A stretch of 64,000 nucleotides of DNA from Pseudoxanthomonas sp. JBR18 (lineage in GTDB: Bacteria; Pseudomonadota; Gammaproteobacteria; Xanthomonadales; Xanthomonadaceae), in assembly GCF_028198165.1 (NCBI RefSeq), contig NZ_CP116339.1, positions 3,479,001 through 3,543,000 of the forward strand, given 5' to 3'. The notes beneath the pieces were generated by a model, which had not been told where the DNA came from, searched no databases, and worked only from the letters and a program-made list of their open reading frames with translations. A program made the translations under genes and the position numbers. Shown here piece after piece: positions 9,850-17,959 of the stretch. Position 1 is the stretch's first letter. Each line of letters starts with the position of its first letter.

Positions 9850-11184
9850 ATGGAATCAACGCGCCGTATAACTGTAGGCTTGGGGCAGCTCGACCTTGAC
9901 GAATACAACCCTCGCCATGAGCCGGTGCAAGCCGAACGCGATGCCATTTCGATTCTCGTCGCGGACGAAAGGACTTTACCCTTAGCCAAGCACATCGCAA
10001 AACATGGTGCATTGAATCCGTTCCAGAACATCGGAGTTTTGCCGCATCCGACACTCGCTCGCCGCTACATCGTTGTAGAAGGTAATCGTCGAGTGGCTGC
10101 GCTGAAGATGCTGAACGACCCCACTAAGGCACCCGACGACGAGACACGTCGGGTAATCGAACGCGCACGAGCGAACGGAACTATTCCTGGCGGCCGCGTT
10201 GAGGTAGTCCTGTGCAGTGGCGAAGAAGAAGCCCATTTATGGAAAACGGTTCAACATCAAGGCCAGCAAGGCGGCATAGGTACGCGCCAATGGAACAGCA
10301 AACAGAAAACCCGAAATGCTCAGGCACTGGGAAAATCTCATCCCAACGCGCAGTCTGAGCAACTCCTGGCCTACGCGAAGGATCGCGGGTTACTCCCGGA
10401 AAATGATCTGGACGCCATCAAGATCACTACCATCACGCGATTCCTCAAAAACGCCGCACTCCGCAGTCAGATGGGGATTGCATCACGCCCTGATGCACTT
10501 GAAATTCATGTTGACCAATCGCAGTTCGACCGCGTCGCCACACAGTTCCTCAAGGACTCGATTGGACGAGGAGCTAAAGTCAATTCCCGCGCCAATGCAC
10601 CAGAAATCGAGACCTACGCAGCCGGCTTGAAGGCAGGTGGATTTGCCCCGGCCACTTACGTGGATGAGCCATACTCCCCGCGCGCATCCCGAGCAGCCAG
10701 CAAAAGTCCCGCCCGTAGAAGAGCGCAACCGCACCCCGCTGACCGCGCCAAGGTCGTGCCTCCAATTTTCGTACCTCACTTTAAAGACAATCGCCTCGCC
10801 AGATTGTTCGTTGAACTGCGCAGCATCGATGCCGACCAATTTCCATACGCAGCTGCGTACCTATATCGCGCATTCTTAGAGACGCTGATTAAGCGATTCG
10901 CCATCAAGAAGGGCACGCCTGTTTCTGGCGACCTGGATGCATGGATGAAGGGCGTGTATCAGCACCTATTGAATGACGCCGCCCTTATCGCAACCCATGG
11001 AAAATCATCACTGAAGAACCGGCTTCATCCATTCTATTTGGCGGCATACCAACAGGATCATCGTAATAGCGCCAAGTACTTGGGCACACTGGTACATGGG
11101 GCAGTATTACCCACTAAAGCCGACCTCATTACCAACTGGGATGATCTGGATTTTCTGTGGCCGCTGCTTGTGGAAGGCCTGTAG
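9850..11184 (+). CDS. ParB-like N-terminal domain protein with C-terminal helical domain
   Basis: The protein has 444 residues. The N-terminal part (about 1-150) looks like a ParB/Srx fold: DLDEYNPRH near residue 17 and the phosphate-binding-like box VVEGNRRVAALKML near residue 75. A basic, Pro/Arg/Ser-rich linker (about 275-300) joins a C-terminal helical domain ending in a His...Pro...Asp-Leu...Trp-Asp-x-Leu pattern. A purine-rich stretch precedes the ATG. The adenine methylase gene starts 3 bases after its stop, so they form one operon. ParB-like folds can bind or hydrolyse CTP and some act as nucleases; the job here is unknown, possibly defence or element maintenance. Confidence 0.65.
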   Translation: MESTRRITVGLGQLDLDEYNPRHEPVQAERDAISILVADERTLPLAKHIAKHGALNPFQNIGVLPHPTLARRYIVVEGNRRVAALKMLNDPTKAPDDETRRVIERARANGTIPGGRVEVVLCSGEEEAHLWKTVQHQGQQGGIGTRQWNSKQKTRNAQALGKSHPNAQSEQLLAYAKDRGLLPENDLDAIKITTITRFLKNAALRSQMGIASRPDALEIHVDQSQFDRVATQFLKDSIGRGAKVNSRANAPEIETYAAGLKAGGFAPATYVDEPYSPRASRAASKSPARRRAQPHPADRAKVVPPIFVPHFKDNRLARLFVELRSIDADQFPYAAAYLYRAFLETLIKRFAIKKGTPVSGDLDAWMKGVYQHLLNDAALIATHGKSSLKNRLHPFYLAAYQQDHRNSAKYLGTLVHGAVLPTKADLITNWDDLDFLWPLLVEGL

Positions 11185-11187
11185 CAC

Positions 11188-12048
11188 ATGCCAGTTACTG
11201 TCACCCCTCTTCGCTATCCTGGCGGCAAGTCACAGCTAATGCCGCTTCTGGTTGAAATATTGCGTGCAAACCAGCTGTTTCACTGCACCTACATTGAACC
11301 GTTCGCGGGCGGATGTGGACTTGCACTAGGACTACTACTAGAAGGCAAGGTCGCCCGACTTCATATCAACGACATTGATCCATCCATCCATGCTTTTTGG
11401 CATAGCGTCCTATACAAGACGGATGCCCTGCTAGATCGCATGTGGCGTACACCTGTCACCATAGAAGAATGGCATCGCCAGCGGCGCATCCAGACGGATG
11501 GGCGATCCTCAATGCTTACCCTTGGCTTTTCTACGCTATTCCTCAATCGTACAAATCGCTCCGGCATTCTCAAGGCTGGCGTGATCGGCGGATTATCGCA
11601 GCAGGGCAATTATCTGCTTGACTGCCGATTCAATAAGAATGATCTTGAACGAAAGATCGTTGAGATTTCTCAGTACAGAAATGCCATCGAACTCACGTCA
11701 TTGGATGCGCTAGAACTAGTCGGTTCGCTGCAAAAAAAATACGGTGAACATACACTAGTTAATCTTGACCCCCCCTACTACAAACGCGGGCCCGAGCTAT
11801 ACACAAGCTTCTATGAGCATAATGATCATGCTTCATTAGCCTTCATGGTGCAGAAGCTCAAGCTGCCGTGGATGGTGACATACGATGACTGCGAGGCTAT
11901 CCGCAATCTGTACGCTGAATCTTATTGCCAAACTATACCACTTCGATATAGCGCTCAAGAGAAGCGAAAAGCCACGGAACTACTAATAACGCCCCACGCA
12001 CTTGCACTTCCGCTTGATTTTGCCTCAGAAAGAAGCCGGGCCGCCTAG
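11188..12048 (+). CDS. Dam-family DNA adenine N6-methyltransferase
   Basis: This 286-residue D12-class (alpha-group) methylase has the N-terminal PLRYPGGKS box, the SAM-binding motif EPFAGGCGLALG and the catalytic motif LDPPYYKRG (DPPY). It transfers a methyl group from SAM to N6 of adenine; the recognition site cannot be read from sequence. No cognate restriction endonuclease is recognisable. It follows the ParB-like gene by 3 bases, which suggests a paired function. Codon use is clearly more A/T-rich than in core genes, consistent with recent transfer. Confidence 0.9.
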   Translation: MPVTVTPLRYPGGKSQLMPLLVEILRANQLFHCTYIEPFAGGCGLALGLLLEGKVARLHINDIDPSIHAFWHSVLYKTDALLDRMWRTPVTIEEWHRQRRIQTDGRSSMLTLGFSTLFLNRTNRSGILKAGVIGGLSQQGNYLLDCRFNKNDLERKIVEISQYRNAIELTSLDALELVGSLQKKYGEHTLVNLDPPYYKRGPELYTSFYEHNDHASLAFMVQKLKLPWMVTYDDCEAIRNLYAESYCQTIPLRYSAQEKRKATELLITPHALALPLDFASERSRAA

Positions 12049-12062
12049 TAATCGGCGGCCCT

Positions 12063-12491
12063 TCAATATCTTCGCATCTGAGAACCACCTATTGCCCGAT
12101 GCAATAGAGCGAATGAATCGCGAGCACGCACAAGCCCCAGCCTTATTTCCGTGATGGCTTCCACAGGTTTATCCATGAAGTAAGCCACGTCTTCTGGTGA
12201 TCCGATCATGCCTTCCAATACCTCAAGCTGCGTGCCGGCGATTAGTGAGTTTGCCACCTTGCCGTAACTGAGGGAGTCTGCGACGCTCTTGAGGCAGATT
12301 GCAATAAAGTAGATTTTCTCTGCAGCATCGGCCCCTGCTTTCGCAGCGACGAAATCCGCTTTGGACTTCACTGCGGAAGCAAGCACCTCCACCGCACTAA
12401 TACTTTGACGGAATCTCCAGAAGCCCCAGAGGTAGCGCGCAAGCCAAAGGCCCGCTGCGCATATTGCCACTGTTCCTATGAACTCAAGCAT
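12063..12491 (-). CDS. hypothetical protein with one N-terminal membrane helix
   Basis: The product has 142 residues and I do not recognise it. Residues 1-28 form a hydrophobic, Trp-containing segment (probably a signal anchor). The rest is soluble and mostly helical with many Ala, Lys and Glu. It converges on the methylase gene with a 14-base gap and sits downstream of the small lipoprotein gene on the same strand (39-base gap), so the two may be cotranscribed. Open-frame length, a hydrophobic start and compact spacing support it as real. Confidence 0.6.
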   Translation of the reverse strand: MLEFIGTVAICAAGLWLARYLWGFWRFRQSISAVEVLASAVKSKADFVAAKAGADAAEKIYFIAICLKSVADSLSYGKVANSLIAGTQLEVLEGMIGSPEDVAYFMDKPVEAITEIRLGLVRARDSFALLHRAIGGSQMRRY

Positions 12492-12530
12492 TGCGCCTCC
12501 TGCGTCAACGGCATCTGTATCGTTTGGCGG

Positions 12531-12857
12531 CTACTGCTGACCGGGAGAGCCGGTGCACTGGAACTCGACTGTGACGCGCCTTGATCCGCAGTTTCCGAAG
12601 CCTCGGCGCGACAGGCACTCGGTGCTTTGCGATCCGAAAGGCTCCGCCGCTCTGTAGCCCCAGTTCTTGCACTTCTGCTCAGCAAGCTGGATTGCCTGCT
12701 GCTCGCTCATGTCGGGACGTTGGAACTCGTTGCGCTCGTACGAAAGCGCGACAACGCCGTCGGCCCGGCTGGCCTTGGTAACAAGCCAATCCGCATGAGT
12801 GGCGCACGCACTAAGAAGAAGCGCGGCCCCGGCCACGCTGCAAAGCTTCAACTTCAT
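12531..12857 (-). CDS. YecR-like small lipoprotein
   Basis: This 108-residue protein starts MKLKL with a hydrophobic h-region and the lipobox LLSAC, so Cys17 is the probable lipidated residue. The mature part reads like the YecR family: a SRADG...LSYE block, then AEQKCKNWGY, EPFGSQ, Cys, GFGNC and a closing VTVEFQCTG. The ATG at 12857 is chosen because it gives the signal peptide; the longer frame has none. E. coli yecR belongs to the flagellar regulon but its role is unknown. Its presence inside a mobile island is unusual. Confidence 0.7.
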   Translation of the reverse strand: MKLKLCSVAGAALLLSACATHADWLVTKASRADGVVALSYERNEFQRPDMSEQQAIQLAEQKCKNWGYRAAEPFGSQSTECLSRRGFGNCGSRRVTVEFQCTGSPGQQ

Positions 12858-12945
12858 TGCTGACCCCCTTTTCCAGGATTTGTTGCGCAGGCGAGCGCTG
12901 ACTGCGCTCGGATCGGATGATAAGGCGACCACGACCAAAATGTCA

Positions 12946-12990
12946 CTTATAGAGGGTGAACTCATAGGGCGTGGCCCGATAGAGGGTGCA
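12946..12990. repeat. three tandem 15-bp repeats upstream of the XRE gene
   Basis: Three back-to-back 15-base units (12946-12960, 12961-12975, 12976-12990) share the core ATAGrGsGTG. They end 31 bases before the start codon of the XRE regulator. Helical phasing (15 bp) and promoter position suggest operator sites for that regulator or iteron-like binding sites. The repeats are seen directly; the function is inferred. Confidence 0.65.
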
Positions 12991-13021
12991 CCGGCATCGT
13001 TTCCCAAAGCAGGAGGAAGCG

Positions 13022-13279
13022 ATGCCCACAGATCCGCGTGTCCTGTTCGGACTGCGACTAGCCGAGGTCAGACGAGCCCGAGGACTCTCCCAAGAGCGCC
13101 TCGCGCTGGAGAGTGGGATTGCGCGCAGCTACCTGGGTGGCGTCGAGCGCGGGCAGCGCAACATTGCGCTGTTAAACATCCACCGCCTCGCCGAGGCACT
13201 GGGCGTACCTCCGGCCTCTTTGCTAGAGCCTCCATCCGAGGACAAACAAGCGAGCGGCGCCCCCCCCCGACCTCTCTAA
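13022..13279 (+). CDS. XRE-family helix-turn-helix regulator
   Basis: This 85-residue protein is almost all one HTH_3 domain: FGLRLAEVRRARGLSQERLA, then LESGIARSYLGGVERGQRN, then LAEALGVPPASLL. The ATG at 13022 has AGGAGG 5-10 bases upstream, which decides it over an in-frame upstream start. Size and form resemble controller proteins of restriction-modification systems and phage-type repressors. It probably regulates its own promoter through the tandem repeats at 12946-12990. Confidence 0.88.
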   Translation: MPTDPRVLFGLRLAEVRRARGLSQERLALESGIARSYLGGVERGQRNIALLNIHRLAEALGVPPASLLEPPSEDKQASGAPPRPL

Positions 13280-13419
13280 CTAGCTGATTTATATAGGCAG
13301 AGCGTTTTGGTACCCATACGACAGAGAAAAGCTCTCTCGTCGGCGCGCCTAGCCTAGGAAAAATCTGCTCCACGATGCCTACGTATGCGCGTCTCCCGTG
13401 ACCTAACATGGAGACAGCA

Positions 13420-14289
13420 ATGAATTACGACGCCACGCTTGAGCAATTCAGGCGCACCCCTCAGCAGCTTCTACCCACCGGCGACGTTCGGCTCGCTGAC
13501 GCTTTGCAGCCCAGGGTGGCCCGCATCGTTCCGATTCGGGATAAGGGCCGGATTGAGCAGAGCCGCGAGCAGCACATCGCCACCCTTCGACTAGCGCTAG
13601 AAGTATCGGAACAGACACAACTTGACCCGGTGTGGATAGCGGACATCGGGCATGCAGAGCCTGTAGCCCCCGGCTTGTACCTAGTAGACGGACACCATCG
13701 CCTGACCGCCTATAGACAGGCTCGTCGAGATGCGATTCCCGCGAGCATTTTGCCGATGGACTGGCATGCCGCCGTCACCGTCTCGAAGCTGGTGAACTGC
13801 ACTGGCAGATCGCTCGCCCTTCACAATGAGCAGCGCCGCGATGCGGCTTGGCAGTACCTTGCGATCCTGACACACCGAGGCGCCAACGAGCTTCCAAGGG
13901 GCGAGTCGTTACGCTCGGTCGCAGGCCGATTTGGCATCAGCAAGAACACAGTCAGCAGCATGCTGGCTTATTTGCCCCGCGTGGTCCCTACGGAGTTCAA
14001 TTCACTGGCAATTGATCCTGGCACTGGCTGGCCGAGGTGGCGATGCGTGCGGGAGGCCAACAGCCCGTGGCAGACCAGCTTGCCCAGCTCTGACCAGCAG
14101 CAGCTAGACCGGGATGCGGAGAGGGTCGCGCGCAATATCGTCAAGCTGGTGGATGGCTCATCCCCAGCCGTACGTGCCAGGGCACTTGAGATGCTGGCAA
14201 ACGACGAGGTGAGTGCCACCGACCAACTTGCGTCGGTGGAACTGCTCGTTCGCTTCAGCCCTGCACCATGTCTGCCCTGTCCCAATTGA
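13420..14289 (+). CDS. ParB-like partition/nuclease-domain protein
   Basis: The product has about 289 residues. The N-terminal half has a ParB-like core with LVDGHHRLTAYRQA (family GxHR box), preceded by a variable strand-rich region. The middle has a probable HTH (LRSVAGRFGISKNTVSSMLAYLP), as in ParB/Noc DNA-binding modules. Two starts are possible (13408 and 13420); 13420 is preferred because GGAG lies at the right distance. No ParA partner is present, so it is more likely a regulator or DNA-binding element protein than a true partition factor. It is the second ParB-like protein of the island. Confidence 0.75.
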   Translation: MNYDATLEQFRRTPQQLLPTGDVRLADALQPRVARIVPIRDKGRIEQSREQHIATLRLALEVSEQTQLDPVWIADIGHAEPVAPGLYLVDGHHRLTAYRQARRDAIPASILPMDWHAAVTVSKLVNCTGRSLALHNEQRRDAAWQYLAILTHRGANELPRGESLRSVAGRFGISKNTVSSMLAYLPRVVPTEFNSLAIDPGTGWPRWRCVREANSPWQTSLPSSDQQQLDRDAERVARNIVKLVDGSSPAVRARALEMLANDEVSATDQLASVELLVRFSPAPCLPCPN

Positions 14290-14473
14290 CCCACACGCTG
14301 TCCCAGCGCAACTAGCTCATCTGGACACCTGACAGCCCGGACCCGCGCTCGGCCGCCTTGCCGGCGGAAGAGTGCACCAGATTTTGTTGCGCAATTGCGC
14401 GGTACCCACTCCAACCACTGAAGGCTCCGTCGCCCCCGTGCCTCTCCATCAGACGGGGCCGGCGTCACCTACC

Positions 14474-14510
14474 AAAGGCTCGCTGCGCACCTGTGCAGCG
14501 GGCCTTTCTC
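14474..14510 (+). terminator. terminator-like hairpin before alpA
   Basis: A stem AAAGGC-TCGCTGC pairs with GCAGCGG-GCCTTT around a short loop and is followed by a T/C-rich tail. It lies 185 bases after the ParB-like stop and just upstream of the alpA Shine-Dalgarno region, so it may end the upstream transcript or attenuate alpA. Confidence 0.55.
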
Positions 14511-14524
14511 ATTTCAAGGAAGCC

Positions 14525-14758
14525 ATGACAACTCAAACACAGACGACACTGTCGTATCACTTCATGCGCTTGCCCGAGGTCATCGCTACCGTCGGCGTGA
14601 GCAAGTCCACACTCTATGCCTGGACGGCTGCGGGCAAATTCCCGAAGCCAGTACAATTCCCTGGCGGCAACATCGCTGCCTGGGTGTCCACTGAAGTGGC
14701 GGCATGGATGGGCGCAGCGGTCACCGCGCGCGATGCCGGCCATAGCCTAGCCGCCTGA
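14525..14758 (+). CDS. alpA: AlpA-family transcriptional regulator/excisionase
   Basis: This 77-residue protein has the AlpA/MerR-like winged helix: FMRLPEVIATVGVSKSTLYAW, then GKFPKPVQ, and a DNA-contact wing with VAAWM near the end. The ATG at 14525 follows AAGGAAG. AlpA-type proteins activate the integrase or act as excision factors in P4-like islands. Its place beside the right attachment region and TGGCGGTA repeats fits an excisionase role. Confidence 0.85.
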   Translation: MTTQTQTTLSYHFMRLPEVIATVGVSKSTLYAWTAAGKFPKPVQFPGGNIAAWVSTEVAAWMGAAVTARDAGHSLAA

Positions 14759-14761
14759 CGT

Positions 14762-14781
14762 TGGCGGTAACTCTGGCGGTA
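14762..14781 (+). repeat. right arm-type integrase site candidates (2 x TGGCGGTA)
   Basis: Two direct copies of TGGCGGTA start at 14762 and 14774, immediately after the alpA stop. They match the copies upstream of the integrase in sequence and orientation. Presence at both ends of the island and spacing near one helical turn support integrase arm binding. Confidence 0.6.
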
Positions 14782-14843
14782 ACATCCAAGACGACAACCA
14801 AACAATCCCTTGCATTACAGCAAGTTGCAGCTATTATTTTGGA

Positions 14844-14858
14844 GACCCTGGCCCACCA
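14844..14858. other. candidate attR (imperfect copy of tRNA-Ala 3' end)
   Basis: The stretch ACCCTGGCCCACCAC resembles the tRNA 3' end TCCCTGGCTCCACCA with one base missing. It lies 10 bases before a strong terminator that would fit the displaced native terminator of the tRNA. The match is short and imperfect, so the exact crossover point is uncertain. Confidence 0.45.
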
Positions 14859-14867
14859 CGATTCAAG

Positions 14868-14898
14868 ACAAAGCCGCCTTCGGGCGGCTTTGTTTTTT
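14868..14898 (+). terminator. intrinsic terminator at the island's right border
   Basis: A perfect 11-bp stem (ACAAAGCCGCC / GGCGGCTTTGT) with a TTCG loop is followed by a run of Ts. It is probably the original tRNA-Ala terminator, now separated from its tRNA by the island. Confidence 0.85.
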
Positions 14899-15621
14899 CA
14901 ATGACTTAGCGTCTTTGATCGATGTTCTGGCGTGGACAGTGGCAGGACCAGGCTGATCCGCAGCCGAGCCCGCTTCGTCGAATGCTCCCGTTCTTGCACT
15001 TTCCGTGCACTTCGGAAACTCGCCCCGGGAATGCCGGGTGCCCTGACGAAGCGGGTCGTCGCTGGCGCGGGCCCGAGCCGGCGCACCTGAGAGATCCACG
15101 AGGGACCCGCTGTTTAGTGGCATCCGAGCGGACACAGCCTCGGTGGTCACCTGGGCGTGCGGGAAACGGCGGACTTTGGAGTTAACAGCGCATCTTTTGC
15201 TCTACCAAGCGAGGGATATGGCCTGGCAGACCGTCGCGGAGTGCGTTCAGGCAGCGGGGCTGGTCTGGCCAAGAAGCAGAAAGCCGGCATCAGGCTTCAG
15301 GGCTCCCTCGGTGAGCCATACGAAGGCCGGCCAAGGCTCGACCTAACAAGCGGAGCAAACGCGCTGCGGCGGCTGAAACAGGCCTGTTCTGCGCTGCCTT
15401 GATGCAGTGCGTCCGAATCGACGCGGCAAGGATGGGGGCTGATCGGCTTGCACAGCCGATGCATGTGGCCACGACGTTGCCGAAACTGAGAAGGCCGCCT
15501 TCGGCGGATCGGGATCGGGATGGAGCCACCTGCACGGCGCGCCTGCATGTGGCTGCATCGTGTGAGGATCGGCGGCGATTTGGCTCACACCTGATTACGG
15601 AAGCGTCCCTAGCTTCGATCC
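14899..15621. other. 723-base stretch without a supportable gene
   Basis: Only short frames lacking recognisable domains or good ribosome sites occur on either strand. A small GC hairpin (GGCCGCC/GGCGG) lies near 15490. The stretch probably holds the promoter of the four-gene operon starting at 15622, and possibly decayed sequence next to the island. No conserved feature could be named. Confidence 0.5.
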
Positions 15622-16614
15622 ATGACTAGGACAACGCTTTCGTCCGAGCGCGTGGGGACCGCGCGCCCGGGCTTTCCCTCGCTGTCAGACCGAGTGCGGC
15701 AAGCGGTGCATTCGGTTCGTGACTTGCCCAGGCCCGGGGGTGGCGACACCTTGGGTCGCTGGCGTGCTCTAAGCGCATGGGGCGCCGAAAGCTTGCCGTT
15801 GGCCAAGATCCTGGAAGCGCATTACGACGCCCTCGCGATCCTCCAGGAAGCAGGAGAGCCTCTGGCGCCGCCCGGCACGGTGTGGGCGGTTTGGGCAGCA
15901 GGTGGCCCTGACGATTCGGTCCAGTTCGACGCAGGACGTGGGATCGTCAGCGGGATCAAGCCCTGGTGCAGCGCGGATGAGGCGGTGGTGACCCACGCGC
16001 TGGTCACTGTCCAAAGCGGGGCCAGCCGGCCGCTTTGCGCCGTCGCGCTCGAATCGCGTCACTTCCGGTTGAACGCCCACGAATGGCACGGCCCGGGGAT
16101 GCGAGACGTTCCTACGGGGCAAGGGCGGTTCAGCGCCGCGCCCGCGCGCCTTGTGGGCGATGCAAGCTTTTACCTGGATCGACCGGGCTTCTGGCACGGC
16201 GGCGCCGGGATCGCCGCGTGTTGGTATGGCGCAGCGGCCGCCATCGCCAGCCGCGTCCGCGATTCCAATCGGGTCGCAAACAATCCTTTTTTCGCCGCAC
16301 ATCTGGGCGCGATGGACGAAGGGCTGACCGCCGCCCGCCTCATGCTCCATCACTTGGCTGGAGCCATCGATCGAAACCCGAGCGACAGCCACCGCCTGGC
16401 TGTCACCCGGCTGCGTTGCTTCGTGGATCGGATCTGCCGCGATGTCATGGAGCGTGCGGCCCTTGCACTGGGTCCGGCGTCGCTCTGCACCGATGCCGAG
16501 CACGCGCAGCGCTGCGCTGACCTTGCCGCCTTCATACGTCAGTGCCACGGCCAGCGCGACGAGCAGTGGATGGGCGAAGCCCTGCATCAGGACGGCAGCG
16601 AATGGGCGCTTTGA
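15622..16614 (+). CDS. acyl-CoA dehydrogenase-like flavoprotein
   Basis: This 330-residue protein is shorter than a standard acyl-CoA dehydrogenase (about 380). It shows the order of that fold: an N-terminal helical part, a central strand-rich FAD/acyl part (GIKPWCSADEAVVTHALV... ALES...), and a C-terminal helical part with Ala-rich helices and LGPASLC. The usual catalytic Glu position cannot be fixed by eye. It is the first gene of an overlapping operon with a PIG-L deacetylase, a NodS-like methyltransferase and a GT2, so it may act on a lipid or acyl chain of a glycoconjugate. Confidence 0.7.
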   Translation: MTRTTLSSERVGTARPGFPSLSDRVRQAVHSVRDLPRPGGGDTLGRWRALSAWGAESLPLAKILEAHYDALAILQEAGEPLAPPGTVWAVWAAGGPDDSVQFDAGRGIVSGIKPWCSADEAVVTHALVTVQSGASRPLCAVALESRHFRLNAHEWHGPGMRDVPTGQGRFSAAPARLVGDASFYLDRPGFWHGGAGIAACWYGAAAAIASRVRDSNRVANNPFFAAHLGAMDEGLTAARLMLHHLAGAIDRNPSDSHRLAVTRLRCFVDRICRDVMERAALALGPASLCTDAEHAQRCADLAAFIRQCHGQRDEQWMGEALHQDGSEWAL

Positions 16615-17360
16615 GAGGCGAGCGGATCGAGGGGCAGGGCGTGGATGAGGCGCAATGGGCGGCCTCGCGCCAGCTTGCCGCCCTCAAAAGCGTCACCCCG
16701 GACGCGTTGCTCGGCGATGCCAAGCGGCTGGTGGTCGTGGCTCCGCATCCGGACGACGAAGTGCTCGGCTGCGGTGGCTTCATGGCGCTTGCCCACCAGG
16801 CAGGCCTGCACGTCCTGGTGATATCCGTCACCGATGGAGAGGCTGCCTATCCGACCGAAACCGCCTGGCCGCCGGAACGGTTGGCCAGGGTGCGCCAGGC
16901 CGAGTTGATCACCGCGCTGGCGGCGCTGGGGATCGCGGAAGGCAGCATCGAGCGGCTCGACGCGGGCGACGGCGAGATTGGAGGGCAGGCCAGTGAGGTG
17001 GCCACGCGTTTGGCGCAGATCTTCGTTCCATCCGACCTGGTGCTGGTGACCTATTCGCGCGATGGGCATCCGGACCACGAAGCGTGCGCCGACGCCGCAG
17101 CCGATGCGGCGTCGCGATGCGGGGCGCGGCTCGTGCAATACCCGGTCTGGGCATGGCATTGGGACGATCCCGAGAACAGCTCGTTTTTGGATGCGGCGGT
17201 CCGACTGCCGCTTCCGGAAGCCACGCACCAGGCCAAATCGAAGGCCATCAAGGCCTTCGAATCGCAGACCGGTCACATCAGCCCCGCGCCTGGGTCTCCC
17301 GTCCTTCCCCCCTGGGCCCTGGCTCGGTTTCAGCGCCCGTTTGAGGTCTTCATCCGATGA
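16602..17360 (+). CDS. PIG-L (LmbE) family deacetylase
   Basis: This 252-residue protein has the zinc-binding motif PHPDDE at residues 48-53 and the distal HPDH motif, the two hallmarks of LmbE/PIG-L metal-dependent N-deacetylases. Family members remove N-acetyl from GlcNAc units (PIG-L, MshB, BshB). The ATG at 16602 overlaps the upstream stop by 13 bases and the C-terminus overlaps the methyltransferase start by 4 bases. With a glycosyltransferase in the same operon, the substrate is likely an N-acetylated sugar linked to a small molecule or lipid. Confidence 0.9.
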   Translation: MGALRGERIEGQGVDEAQWAASRQLAALKSVTPDALLGDAKRLVVVAPHPDDEVLGCGGFMALAHQAGLHVLVISVTDGEAAYPTETAWPPERLARVRQAELITALAALGIAEGSIERLDAGDGEIGGQASEVATRLAQIFVPSDLVLVTYSRDGHPDHEACADAAADAASRCGARLVQYPVWAWHWDDPENSSFLDAAVRLPLPEATHQAKSKAIKAFESQTGHISPAPGSPVLPPWALARFQRPFEVFIR

Positions 17361-17959
17361 ACGCGCAAGAAAGAGCGGACTACTTCGACACGATCTACCA
17401 GCAGCAGGATCCGTTCGGATACGGCACCAGATGGTATGAATCGCGAAAGCGCGACATCTTGCTGGCCACCCTCCCACGTGCCGGATTTGCCCGAGCCTGG
17501 GAGCTGGGCTGCTCCAATGGCGAGACCACGCGCGGGCTCGCGGCCCGCTGCCAGACCCTGCTGGCCACGGATATGTCGGGCGAGGCGGTCGCGCAAGCCG
17601 CGCAACGGGTTGGCGCGCGCAGCAACGTGGAGATCGTGCAAGCGTGCCACCCCCAGCAGTGGCCCCACGGCAGTTTCGATCTCATTGTCGTGAGCGAGGT
17701 CGGCTATTACCTCCAGCCCGATGAACTGAAAGATCTGGTGGAGCGTGTGGAAGACAGTCTCACGCCGGAGGGCCTGCTGGTGGCCTGCCACTGGAAGCAT
17801 GCGTTCGAGCAAGCCCACCAGGATGGCTTGGCCGTGCATCACTGCATTGGACACCTGCTATCGCTTCCGCTGGCCTACCGCTACGAGGACAACGACTTCC
17901 TCTTGGAAGCCTGGACAGCCCATCCCCTTTCGGTGGCCCAGCAGGAAGGCTTGAGGTGA
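17357..17959 (+). CDS. NodS-like SAM-dependent methyltransferase
   Basis: This 200-residue class I methyltransferase has motif I in WELGCSNGETTRGLA and a motif IV region in FDLIVVSEVGYYL. The opening (ADYFDTIYQQQDPFGY...WYESRKRD) is typical of the NodS family, which N-methylates the deacetylated glucosamine of rhizobial Nod factors. It begins 4 bases before the deacetylase stop, so an N-methylation after deacetylation is a natural inference. The actual substrate is not known. Confidence 0.85.
   Translation: MNAQERADYFDTIYQQQDPFGYGTRWYESRKRDILLATLPRAGFARAWELGCSNGETTRGLAARCQTLLATDMSGEAVAQAAQRVGARSNVEIVQACHPQQWPHGSFDLIVVSEVGYYLQPDELKDLVERVEDSLTPEGLLVACHWKHAFEQAHQDGLAVHHCIGHLLSLPLAYRYEDNDFLLEAWTAHPLSVAQQEGLR

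Noticed and set aside
14899..15621. Short frames in the gap after the island
   Set aside because: None has a domain, a good ribosome site or family-like composition.
16532..17477. Minus-strand frames across the PIG-L gene
   Set aside because: Shadows of the operon; no motif, and the plus-strand zinc motifs are definite.
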